In this document: positions 53,429-62,990 of the stretch, in pieces
How the letters are laid out: every line of letters begins with the position of its first letter
Numbering within the stretch: the stretch's first letter is position 1
Source of the DNA: Forficula auricularia
Taxonomy: Eukaryota; Arthropoda; Insecta; Dermaptera; Forficulidae
Direction: 5' to 3'
Assembly: GCA_024734495.1 (NCBI GenBank)
Contig: JALMQS010000435.1
Span: 930,001 to 994,000 of the forward strand
DNA length: 64,000 nt
Translations under genes and position numbers: made by a program
The notes under the pieces: model-generated
Seen by the model: the letters and a program-made list of their open reading frames with translations, nothing else
The model's database searches: none
Told to the model about the DNA's origin: nothing

Positions 53429-56400
53429 TCAAAAAATATCACAGCCCAGTGATATAAGGAAATGAAGAACCAGCTTCCCTAGTTCTCCCCCTTCGGATAT
53501 GCAGGCAAGTAATATCTGCGCATTTGTAGGGAACTGGATCTTTCCCCGAACCCTGTCATAAAATCTGTCTATTTTTCGTCGAGACAACCCACACCCAAGA
53601 AGGGCATGGTTAATGTCCCCCCGGGAGCTCGAATCACATCTACAGAAAGGGTGGTCTCTGAGACCAACCCTATGCATGTATTCGGGGGTTGTCGTGTGAC
53701 CAAGTCTGAGCCTATTAATATGTACAGACATTTTTCTGAACAGGTGGTATCGTTCAAACCAGGGCTGAACCGGGATTCCCGGACACACTCCGAAGAAATG
53801 ACCCCCTTTGTCAGCACTGGATATTTTCCAGGAATTGTTCCACTCCTGATAGATTCTCTTCTTAATTAAAGACCGAACTTCATCAGCCGACAATTCGAGG
53901 GGCCAGGATGACCCCTCGGAAATCGCTCTCACTGCTAGACTGTCCACTCTCTCGTTCCCGTTAATTCCACTATGAGAAGGTATCCATAGAAGGGATACCT
54001 CCTTACCTGCCTCTCTAAGATTCTTGATTTCATCTAATATTTCAAGGATAAGATAAGATGTTTTCTTGTTTAGTGGGAATCCTTTAATGGCCGATATAAT
54101 GGCTAACGAGTCCGTACAAATGAGAACATTCGTTGGATTGGGAAACTTATGCGCATAATTCATTGCCTTCAAAACAGCAAAGCATTCTGCCGAGTAAATA
54201 TTACTTTCCGCGGGAAGTCTATACATTTCATAGAGATTGTTGGAAGGGCACCATATGGCAGAGCCAACGTATTGAGCCGAAACCTTCTTGGAACCATCGG
54301 TATAAATTAAAATGTGATCATTGAAATTCGAACCAATATAGTCACAAAATAGCGTATTAAGAAAAGCGGCACCTTTTTTGAATGGAAGAGAATATGTTTT
54401 AACATCGAGAATCTGAATACTAAAACTAAAATCAAAAATGGGGCACTTTGAGAAAGATTTATATTTTGGACAATGATTATTTAAATAGGAGAGTCTTAAA
54501 GCTAGCGTTGATCCAGAAATTGAATCGATCACTCCCACATCCGTCATACTCTTTTTTCTCAAAAGATAGTTAAATGACAGCCATTTCCTTCTAAAGTTAA
54601 GGGGGAGTTCTTTCACCTCAACCAAAAGCGCATTGGTCGGCGTAGACTTCAAAGCGCCCGTGCAGATCCTAATGCATCTTAGTTGGAGGACGTCCAGGCT
54701 ACGGGTTGTTGACTTGGCGGCATTGTCGAATAGCTGGCATCCATAATCAAAGACAGGTCGGATAAAAGAGCGATAAAGAAGGAGACACGTAGCTGGATCT
54801 GATCCCCATTTTACATAGGCGATAGCTTTCAGAATGTTAACTTTCTTTTCTACTTTCTCCTTAACCAAATCCATATGATTCTTCCATAGAAGCTTACGGT
54901 CAAGTACTAGCCCTAAAAATTTAATTGACGATAGTATTTCAATATTGTAAGAATTAAACCTAAAAGACGTTGGAAAGGTGACTTTATATTTCCTAGTGAA
55001 AATTACAGCTTTGGTTTTATCCAGCTCAAGATCTAAACCTAGGTTATCGAGAATAGACATCAGCCTAGATAACGATTCTCTCAACAAATTCTCATTTTTT
55101 GAAATAGAATCGGAAGATGCAAAGAGTACCACATCATCCGCGTACTGAAGAACCTTAACCCCAGGGACTGTACATGATTCAATATCACGAGTATATATGT
55201 TAAATAGTAAGGGTGCCAGAATGGTTCCCTGACCAATACCCTTAGCAATAATTCGAGGACCTATATTCAGGTTCTTGTTTTGCAGATATACATGTCGAGT
55301 ATGAATAGTGGATAATAAGTAGTTAATAATGTTACTTGGAACATGTAATCTACTTAATTGCTCAGACAAGATATCTAAATTTACACTGTCATAAGCCCCC
55401 TTGATATCTAGAAATAGAGCTGAAGTGAAGCCTCGACTGTTAAAAGAAGTAAGTATTTCATGTTGGAGAATTGTCAGGTTATCCAAAGTGCTTCGTCCAC
55501 GACGGAAGCCGCATTGGGTGCTGGGAAATTTATTGGTCGACTCCAACCACCATTCGAGTCTATTTTTTAAAACTAATTCAAATATCTTGCCCATACAGGA
55601 TGTTAGAGAGATAGGTCTGTAGGAGGATACAAGGCTAGGGCTTTTATTTGGTTTGGGAACCATAATAATTCTTGAGGTTGACCAGGAGGGCGGGAAACTA
55701 TTATTAAGTAAGAAATAGTTAAAAATATCTACTAATCGAATCTTTAAAAATTCGGGAAGATTTTTAATCATTGAATATGTCACTAAGTCAAGTCCTGGTG
55801 CTGAGTCTCGTTTGGAATTTAGGGCATTTAAAAATTCTTGAAAACCAATTTTGTCTGCCAAAAATTGATTTTGACTAGAGTTTTCCATCTCCAAAAACTT
55901 AATTTTATTTACAGCAGTGGGCGGAGCAATGGCATCAAAAAACTCTTCACATAGATCATCAGGTGGAGGACAAGGAGGGGACGAATGTATATTCTTAAAC
56001 AATCTGATTTGTTTCCACACCAGATTATTCGGGGTATTTTTGTCTATACTGGAACAAAATTCTCTCCATTTTGTTCTTTTCTTATATTTCAGAGTCTTTT
56101 TTGTAAGGCTTTCTATTTTTTTTAAAGCCATAAAATTCCCAAAATTCATATTCCTCAGGAAGATTTTATAGGTTTTCTTTCTCTCTTTAACAAGGTTTGT
56201 GCACTCCTGATCCCACCACACCGGGGAAGGTCGATAATGATCAGTATCGGTTCGCACCTGGGGGCTCGAAAGGGATGCTGCATTTTGCATTGAATCTATA
56301 ATCAAGTCATAATCAGAAGGTCTGATGTTACCATCTTCGAAACTTAATTGGTTAAAGGATTGATTGTAAGTCGACCAATCAATCTTACGATGATTAAAGC

Positions 56401-57118
56401 CCTTTTTTAAAAACGAGATTTTATTCGAAGTTGGGCAATCCACCTTGATAAGAATACCAAAATGATCGCTTCCCAGGGGCTCGTCCATAACGGACCAAGA
56501 CAACAGTGGACTAATGGAAGGGGTAGCAATTGTGAGATCAACCGGAGAAGTCTTTCTAAACGGATGTGGCAACATTGTATTGCTACCATCATTTAGAATC
56601 ACTAGGGAATCCTGGTCAAAATTTTCAAGAAGTTTTTTCCCGGCACGGTCTTCAAAAGTACATCCCCAGGAAGGGGAGTGGGCATTAAAGTCCCCGGATA
56701 TAATAGTATCTCCAGTCACCTGGCTCATTAATCTTTGCCAATCGTTATTATTTATAATTGTCCCTGGAGGTGCATAAATTGATAATAAATTTATTTTCTT
56801 TTTATTAGGAAGTACTATTTCAACCCCTAACACTTCGAAATTAAAATGAAAAGTATTTAAATTAATAATTTGACTCTGAATAGAATTCTTAACAAAGATA
56901 GCGACACCGCCGCCAACGCCGACGTCCCTATCTTTTCGATAAACTTCGAATGTAGGTTTAAACAATTTTTTTGAAGGAATCAGCCATGTTTCGGATAATA
57001 AAACAATCGACAAATTCATTTCTTTAATAATTTTATCTAACGATTCCCTATTGGCGTTAAGCGATCGGGCATTCCATTGAAAACAATTAATAAAATTATT
57101 ATTTATAGAATCAAACAT
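53429..57118 (-). CDS. LINE ORF2: AP endonuclease, reverse transcriptase, RNase H
   Basis: This is an intact frame of 1229 residues. The endonuclease occupies about residues 10-235, with FQWNARSLNANRE, LLSETWLIPS, GGGVAIFVKN, DTIISGDFNAHSPSWG (GDFN) and GSDHFGILI (SDH). RT occupies about residues 430-800: YRPISLTSCMGKIFELVL, CGFRRGRSTLDNL, FLDIKGAYDSVN (motif A), GIGQGTILAPLLFNIY (motif B; the usual VPQG is GIGQG) and LQYADDVVLFAS (motif C). RNase H is near residues 960-1080: LIYTDGSK, AECFAVLKAM, CTDSLAIISAI and HSGINGNERVDSLA, giving the D-E-D-D set. The C-terminus has a cysteine/histidine cluster (PFCRCDS...HALLGCG) after INRLRLGH. All catalytic residues I can check are present. It starts 90 bp after ORF1 ends, at an ATG that precedes the conserved endonuclease beginning. 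Confidence 0.93.
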   Translation of the reverse strand: MFDSINNNFINCFQWNARSLNANRESLDKIIKEMNLSIVLLSETWLIPSKKLFKPTFEVYRKDRDVGVGGGVAIFVKNSIQSQIINLNTFHFNFEVLGVEIVLPNKKKINLLSIYAPPGTIINNNDWQRLMSQVTGDTIISGDFNAHSPSWGCTFEDRAGKKLLENFDQDSLVILNDGSNTMLPHPFRKTSPVDLTIATPSISPLLSWSVMDEPLGSDHFGILIKVDCPTSNKISFLKKGFNHRKIDWSTYNQSFNQLSFEDGNIRPSDYDLIIDSMQNAASLSSPQVRTDTDHYRPSPVWWDQECTNLVKERKKTYKIFLRNMNFGNFMALKKIESLTKKTLKYKKRTKWREFCSSIDKNTPNNLVWKQIRLFKNIHSSPPCPPPDDLCEEFFDAIAPPTAVNKIKFLEMENSSQNQFLADKIGFQEFLNALNSKRDSAPGLDLVTYSMIKNLPEFLKIRLVDIFNYFLLNNSFPPSWSTSRIIMVPKPNKSPSLVSSYRPISLTSCMGKIFELVLKNRLEWWLESTNKFPSTQCGFRRGRSTLDNLTILQHEILTSFNSRGFTSALFLDIKGAYDSVNLDILSEQLSRLHVPSNIINYLLSTIHTRHVYLQNKNLNIGPRIIAKGIGQGTILAPLLFNIYTRDIESCTVPGVKVLQYADDVVLFASSDSISKNENLLRESLSRLMSILDNLGLDLELDKTKAVIFTRKYKVTFPTSFRFNSYNIEILSSIKFLGLVLDRKLLWKNHMDLVKEKVEKKVNILKAIAYVKWGSDPATCLLLYRSFIRPVFDYGCQLFDNAAKSTTRSLDVLQLRCIRICTGALKSTPTNALLVEVKELPLNFRRKWLSFNYLLRKKSMTDVGVIDSISGSTLALRLSYLNNHCPKYKSFSKCPIFDFSFSIQILDVKTYSLPFKKGAAFLNTLFCDYIGSNFNDHILIYTDGSKKVSAQYVGSAIWCPSNNLYEMYRLPAESNIYSAECFAVLKAMNYAHKFPNPTNVLICTDSLAIISAIKGFPLNKKTSYLILEILDEIKNLREAGKEVSLLWIPSHSGINGNERVDSLAVRAISEGSSWPLELSADEVRSLIKKRIYQEWNNSWKISSADKGGHFFGVCPGIPVQPWFERYHLFRKMSVHINRLRLGHTTTPEYMHRVGLRDHPFCRCDSSSRGDINHALLGCGLSRRKIDRFYDRVRGKIQFPTNAQILLACISEGGELGKLVLHFLISLGCDIF

Positions 57119-57209
57119 CTTTATTTTTTTTTAATTATTATTTAATTAAATATTCAAAATAAATCAAAGGGAATAACTAGAAATTTATTCTAATTATATT
57201 ATTAAAATA

Positions 57210-57712
57210 TTATTTTTTTATATTTAAAATATTCCCATTTGTTTTAAGCACAGTGTTATTATTATTAACAGATATATCTTCTGAGAGAGAGACTGGGTTA
57301 AAGCCAGTATTGTTTGTTGTAAGTGACTTACTTATTTCTTTCTCATTTTCTACCAACATATTTATTTCTCCCGATACACATGGATTGGGAGGCATTGGGG
57401 AGGATGAGAAAATTATTTGGCTATTAGGCAATTTAAAATTAGGAATTGGTTTTGCCGGACGAGGTCTACTTTGTTTCTTAGACCTAAATGTAAAATGTTT
57501 TTTCTTGTTTTCTTCGTCTGAGTCACTCTGATTTTTTGCCCTCTTACGGGGTAAATTACTAGAATTTTTCCAACTTCCAAGCTTGGGAAAGTTATCAGAG
57601 TCAAAAGTGATCGGACGATTAGGAATAACTGAGAGAGAATCAGCGAATGGTTTATACTTTACAGTTTCAAATGCCTCTTTGAAAGAGTAATTTTTAATAA
57701 AAATAAGTTCTT
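57210..57712 (-). pseudogene. LINE ORF1 C-terminal tail, displaced by a frameshift
   Basis: In the frame one base off from ORF1, the minus strand reads on directly from ORF1 without a stop: KIKELIFIKNYSFKEAFE, then FADSLSVIPNRPITFDS, a charged RKRAKNQSDSDEEN, and SSSPMPPNPCVSG, to a stop at 57210. The switch coincides with a run of eight A's (T run 57716-57723) just before the ORF1 stop. It is either a one-base slippage mutation or, less likely, programmed frameshifting. With it restored, ORF1 would be close to 450 codons, typical for I-group LINEs. Confidence 0.7.
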
Positions 57713-58552
57713 TTATTTTTTTTGAATATTATACTCGGGACATACAGCTATGTTGGTTGCTAAGTGCTCTCCTTTACAGAAAAGGCACTTAGGAGCTTGA
57801 GTTTTACAAAATGAATCATCATGGTCCACCTCCCCTCCCCCACAGGACGGACAGCGGGTCTTGCCTTTGCAAACCTGGGATCGGTGCCCATAGCGGATAC
57901 ATTTCCGGCAAATTATAGGATTGGGAATATAGGGGATTACTCCTGTTCTCACCGAGTGAATAATAATATATTCCGGAAGTGACTGAGTAAGAAATACAAC
58001 TTTAACAGAATTTGTGGGCAACAGGGATGACAATCCATTCCCGTCTTTCACCATTCGCTTGAATCTCTCGACTCTGATTATTTTGTATGGTGAAATACAA
58101 AAGTCGGGTTCGAGCAAATCACTAACTTCCATTTCAACTGGAAAATTCCTAATTATTCCAGTTTTGGTTGTTAAGAAAAATGGAATATATGCTTCGAAAT
58201 TATTTTCAATTAATGTGGTTTCCTTCACAAATGCATTAGCATCTGTCGAAGTTTGAAATTGTACTCGAATTTTAAATTTATTAATAGAACTAATACCAAG
58301 AACGGTATGATTGAATTTGTTCATTTTTACATAGATAAATTTCCCAAATAACATTGGGTGTAAATGTTTAGAGATTAATTTAGTTATCACATTTGATTCA
58401 ACTAGTTCAGACAAAGGTGTATTTTCATTTATGCGAGTTTCTTTGCCATCGCTGTCAATGTAGAATTTAATTTTTTCTTTTAATTCCACATATACAAAAA
58501 AAGGTCCCTTGTCATCAATACCATATAGGTTATCATGCGATTTACCTAACAA
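57713..58552 (-). CDS. LINE ORF1: gag-like protein with CCHC zinc knuckles
   Basis: About 280 residues are open. The N-terminal two thirds is an RRM-like region typical of I-type ORF1 (GKFIYVKMNKFNHT, FKIRVQFQT, IPFFLTTKTGIIRNFPVE). Three cysteine-rich knuckles follow: CRKCIRYGHRSQVC, CPSCGGGEVDHDDSFC and CLFCKGEHLATNIAVC. They bind nucleic acid in the element's RNP. The start shown is not an ATG; the same frame is open upstream to about 58618 (SPPETQPTAQVE precedes it), and an ATG in another frame lies beyond a run of seven G's, so a small indel there may hide the real start. It ends early because of the A8 frameshift (next entry). Confidence 0.82.
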   Translation of the reverse strand: MLGKSHDNLYGIDDKGPFFVYVELKEKIKFYIDSDGKETRINENTPLSELVESNVITKLISKHLHPMLFGKFIYVKMNKFNHTVLGISSINKFKIRVQFQTSTDANAFVKETTLIENNFEAYIPFFLTTKTGIIRNFPVEMEVSDLLEPDFCISPYKIIRVERFKRMVKDGNGLSSLLPTNSVKVVFLTQSLPEYIIIHSVRTGVIPYIPNPIICRKCIRYGHRSQVCKGKTRCPSCGGGEVDHDDSFCKTQAPKCLFCKGEHLATNIAVCPEYNIQKK

Positions 58553-58620
58553 CTCAACTTGAGCTGTTGGTTGTGTTTCTGGGGGAGATTGACCCCCCCA
58601 GAATCCCCCATCTTTGTTAT

Positions 58621-60252
58621 ATCACTATTAAATTATATTGTAATTTACAAATAAAGCGAAATTACAACAAAATGCAATGTTTGATTATAAAATAAAATAA
58701 AAATAAAAGCAGACAATCTTATCTTGTTCCAGGAAGAAGCACTTAAAGAAAGAACCAAACACACGACCTCTCTCTATGCTAGCTGGACTCAGACTGATGT
58801 AATGAACATAATTTGAGATAAAAACTTATAATTAAAAGAAAAAAAGTTATTGCTTTTTCTGTACAAACGCAAAGCACATGTCGATACAACGCCTGCCAGT
58901 CTTTTTGTCAGAGCATTATTGTAGCCCATAAACTAATATACAAACTAGAAACTTGCAAGTTATAGGGTATGCATACATTTCTCTTGAAATCAGAAATTTT
59001 TGTTATAATGAGGTGTAGTTTAACCCTGCAAAAGTCTCATTAAGTAGAATTAGGGTGAATTTTTTTAAATGTAATTTATTTAAAAAATGACGGTTTATGA
59101 GGGCATCTAATTGCCCATTTTACACCATTTTTGTACCTGACGGTTTTTCCAAATCAGTGAGCATAAAATAATGAAAAAATTCTACAAATACGTCTACTTT
59201 CTCGAACGAGTTTGAAATGAAAGGTATAAAGTACATAACTCTCGGATGCTTTATTAGTTTGGAGTTTAGGTAAATGGACCGTGTCATGTTTTATGAGTTT
59301 TTGTTTTTTATAAGCAAATAAAAAAAAATAATATGCGGATTTATTCAAAAAGAATATTAATAATCAATTCTTCCACCGAAAGATTTAATATCACTGTACA
59401 GTTAGTATTTGCTAAGAAAATATAGATAAAATGGTATTATGAGACACGGGGGATATCAAGATCTGTCGAAAATTCAAGAAGTTTTATTACAAAAACCTAA
59501 CTTCACATTTCATCCCTTAACACCTCTCTCTTGATAATAAAGTAAATAAATCATGAGTGAATATTTAAGGTTGAACATTTCGTTTTTAGTACCTAAGAAA
59601 AAAAATAACCGCATATATTTATTTTGTTTGGTTTTATTTTAGAGCTTCTCTACTTAACCCCATTAAAGAAGTTGTGGAGTCTATGTCGACGCGAGAGCTC
59701 CATTGTCATTAAATATTTATATCCATCTGGGGTTAGTTGGGCTTTGCAGGAAATTGTAATTTCTATTGATTTATACGGATCTCCAATAACATTCGAGCCA
59801 TCACAGTTTCCATTTAAGAAGTTTGTTTAATAAAATCCTAAATGGTTATTGTAATTTCGTTTTGGGGTGGGTCTGCAGGTGTTGTCAACAACCCCTCCTT
59901 TCTCACCGGGATTACCAGACATACATTAACTCCCCAGAGAATTAACCGACCCCTTTACCAAATCTTTTGCAGTCACTAGACCTTCTACAATCCAATCTAT
60001 TTTGATGAGTATGAGTGATGATGGGTCTCAGTTATTAACAAAAAATATAATCCAAATTCAAAATCCATTTTAATCGCCCGGCGTTAAACCAATGTCCAAT
60101 TTCCTCAGGGCTCTCTAATTTTGGAATAAATATCCAAGTTTTAGAGTCTAATTTGGTGTTTCGTTACTTTTAACAACTTCTTGTTCTTCTATAATTATTT
60201 CTTTCTCACCAGTCCAAAGCACGAATGACTATCCTTAAATTCAATTTTTGGG
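58621..60252. other. No recognisable feature
   Basis: The first part may be 5' UTR of the I-group LINE. The rest is AT-rich without coding signal; a C-rich patch at 59880-59960 gives nothing recognisable. Confidence 0.45.
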
Positions 60253-60345
60253 ACCGGGAAAGAAACTCTCCCAGAAGCTCTGGATATTTCAAAGGCTTTT
60301 TGATCAGGTTTGGTACAGAAATCTTCTTGCCAAACTGGCAGAATA
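60253..60345 (+). pseudogene. Small LINE RT fragment
   Basis: GGGAAAGAAACTCTCCCAGA to CTTCTTGCCAAACTGGCAG matches 29492-29577 of the frameshifted LINE. It reads ALDISKAF, a one-base slip, then DQV. It covers RT motif A only (about 90 bp), so it is an internal fragment without poly-A, perhaps left by deletion. Confidence 0.7.
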
Positions 60346-60396
60346 AGTAATAAATTTTATTATAAAAATAATAATTCATCACATTACCGAAAATTC

Positions 60397-61245
60397 TATT
60401 TATTTATTTATTTATTTATTTATTTCAACGGCATGTGCCTTTAAAAACATTACAAAAGTAATACAAAGAAACACTACTTAGTAAAAAGTAGAGAAAAAAA
60501 CAATAATGTTAAACATACAAATACTAAACAACAATACAGAGTAAATCAGATATAATAATTATGATAGTGAGTATTTAAATATATGAAAGTGTGTTTATTT
60601 TTATAATTCTAGACATTCTGTTGGTATCTATAGTAAAATTCAAAACGCATGTTTTTTGGGAAAGGGCGTTATAAGCGATGCTTAATCTATAAATAGGGTT
60701 GGTTTCGGAATGACGTGTAAATGGAACTGGTGGATAGAATGGTTGATTCTGTCGTAGTGGGTACGAGGGATTGTTCAGTGGAAAAAGAATTTTAAGCTCA
60801 GGACAACGAATGGCATCAGACATAATTTTAAAAGTGAATAAGTTGTCGGAAGCAATCATAGACGAAAGAATAGTTGACATGTCGAAAGTTTCAGCGATTT
60901 TCAAGTAGTCATGATCGTATCTAGACATAGGGCTACCAGAGAGAGACGCTAGATGTCTCAAAACTTTATGCTGAATTCTTTCAAGTCTAGCTATGTTGGT
61001 TTTTAGATTCGGTCTCCAGATTGTTGAAGCATACATTACGACAGATTTAATCAAACTTATGTATAGGTATCTGATACAATTGGGGCTCCTAAAAGCTTTA
61101 GTGTTGCGAAATATGAACCCCCAAGTTCGGTTAGCTTTACTAACCACATGATTAATATGTTCATTAAACGTGAGCTTTGAGTCAAAGGTGACACCAAGGT
61201 CTTTGATTGAAGTTACTCTAGTGCAATAAGAAGTATCGTCCAGAT
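60397..61245 (-). pseudogene. 5'-truncated copy of the CR1/Jockey-like LINE
   Basis: Encodes the last 190 or so residues of the ORF2 at 14932-17820 with no amino-acid difference (open 60575-61147 and on to 61245), plus the 3' UTR with one base missing in a T run and the AAAT tail (60397-60424, seen as TTTA repeats). Truncation falls after codons for LDD. No clear target duplication was found. Confidence 0.92.
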
Positions 61246-61272
61246 ATGAATTATAATATCTAATAATATATA

Positions 61273-61523
61273 CATCGTCGCCTTAGAGTGTAAACCTGCT
61301 AACTCACAAAAAGGAAATTTTACAGGGCAGAGAAAAAACAAACAAAATTTAATATTGTTGTTATGGAAAGAAACTATTTTTCACATTTTTTACATCTTAC
61401 GATAGTAATTTTAAGTAGCAGTTTTACTGGGACGATGCTGCATCTCTTTTTCTTTCGAACGGAATTAATATGTCACATATGATAAAAAATGCATTTAGCA
61501 GGTTTACATTCTAAAGCGACGAT
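61273..61523. mobile_element. TIR MITE, uninterrupted copy
   Basis: Starts ATCGTCGCCTTAGAGTG and ends TACATTCTAAAGCGACGAT. The interior matches the copy at 2458-2904 without the nested Harbinger MITE, at about 90% by eye. Flanks are TA repeats. Confidence 0.82.
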
Positions 61524-61540
61524 ATATATATATATATATA

Positions 61541-61822
61541 TATGTCGTTCATTGTAAAAGTGGTGTAACTCCATATTTTTAAAATATATATTTTTTTGAT
61601 TAATGGTATCCCATTAATTATAATAAAATATAATAATTAGCATTATAAAAGCATTATAAAAGTGAAGAATCTCCAATAATTGCAATAAAATCACTAAAAT
61701 AAAAAAATACTGAATGAATACTTGCATTTTTTTCCTACACATGAAATTGTATAAAGCTTATTATTTCAAAAATTTTATTACAAGGAGATAATTCACTTTT
61801 ACAACAATAAACGACACATATA
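61541..61822. mobile_element. Small TIR MITE
   Basis: TATGTCGTTCATTGTAAAAG at the left and CTTTTACAACAATAAACGAC at the right are imperfect inverted repeats (about 24 bp). AT-rich interior, no coding. It is separated from the preceding MITE only by a (TA)n run. Confidence 0.6.
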
Positions 61823-62990
61823 TTGATTTATATTATTATATTAAAAAGCCAAAAATCTATCAAATTCTGAGTTTTGGAAAAATAATCATTGTGGAACCAA
61901 AACTAACATTGTACGATCAAACGATCTTCTGTTCTTGAGTTATTGTGGGTATTGGAATCGAGATCTGATCCTCAAAAACATATTACTTATGTATGCTTCT
62001 GGGTCATAAGATAAGTGAATATTGATTGATATGGAATTTGGCCAAACGTCAATTCAAAAAAAGGTGGTATAAGTGTATGTGAAGGGCAGTCCAAAGATTG
62101 AACGTTATTTCAATGGTCGAATAACTTGCGATTGATAGGAATCAAATAACCACCCAGTAAAGACAGGTATGGGAAACGAGATGCAATTTGGACATCTGAA
62201 TCCGGATCGGATTTCATGCAATTAAGAGCAGGAACTCTAACCAGTCGGAGTGCAGTAGACATGGGGTCGAGGAGGATGCCAAGTGGACAGATTCATTTCC
62301 ATATTGATCTCTGCTCTTGTACAATTACAAGCCAGTCCATTAACAATATCTACTCTCAATTAATGATAACAAGTTGCCCTCAAGAGTAAAAGAAAAATCC
62401 TTTAAGACCAGTGAGATTTTAATTAGAGAGGGGAACAAAGACAATCCCAGGGGTAATGAGTTTCCTCTTCGTCATTGCAGTCCATGACAGATTAACTTTC
62501 AGTGGAATCGTAGGTATATGAAGATAAAACTGTAAATTGAACAATGGAGTTATCTGATTTTCAAATATGAAATTAAATACAAATAATCACCATTCTATAA
62601 ACTTATTATAGAAATTATATCAAGTGGAAATGATAAAAAATATATTAACATAGAAAATATCTATTTTTAAAAGAGAGCCATAACCACAAAATATCGAGAG
62701 CTGAGCGTTCAAGATAACAGTTTTTTACTTTTACTAATATTAAATAAGGGACATAGTGAAAAGCTCTGAAAATCCACTTTTTCAAGTTTTCTAATTCTAA
62801 AATCCGTGCAGCAGGCCGTAGGAAAAGGTAAATTTCGAAGGGGCTCTACCCCTCTTTAGATTGCTCTTATCAAAAACTTTTCAGACACAAGTTGGAGAGA
62901 GTAATTAGTAGAATATTTTTTAAGATTTCAACCCCCCTCCACCATTTCCACCCGCTTGGGGCTTAAGTCACCAAAAACTCATCAGTTCTT
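61823..62990. other. No recognisable feature
   Basis: Positions 62050-62330 have balanced composition but no exon-like frame with splice sites. Remainder AT-rich. Confidence 0.45.

Larger units (their letters stand above)
53247..58620 (-). mobile_element. Near full-length I-group LINE
   Basis: Order on the minus strand: ORF1 (58552 to about 57210 after one frameshift), a 90-bp spacer, ORF2 (57118-53429), an AT-rich 3' UTR and a poly-A tail (T run about 53247-53259). RNase H in ORF2 and CCHC knuckles in ORF1 place it in the I superfamily. A G-run near the ORF1 start and an A8 run in ORF1 look like the only coding lesions, so the copy is young. Confidence 0.9.

Noticed and set aside
53040..53505. 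TTCGGATATGCAGGC shared between 53057 and 53493 as a terminal repeat of the I-group LINE
   Set aside because: Only 15 bases match, one lies in ORF2 coding sequence, and the flanks differ.
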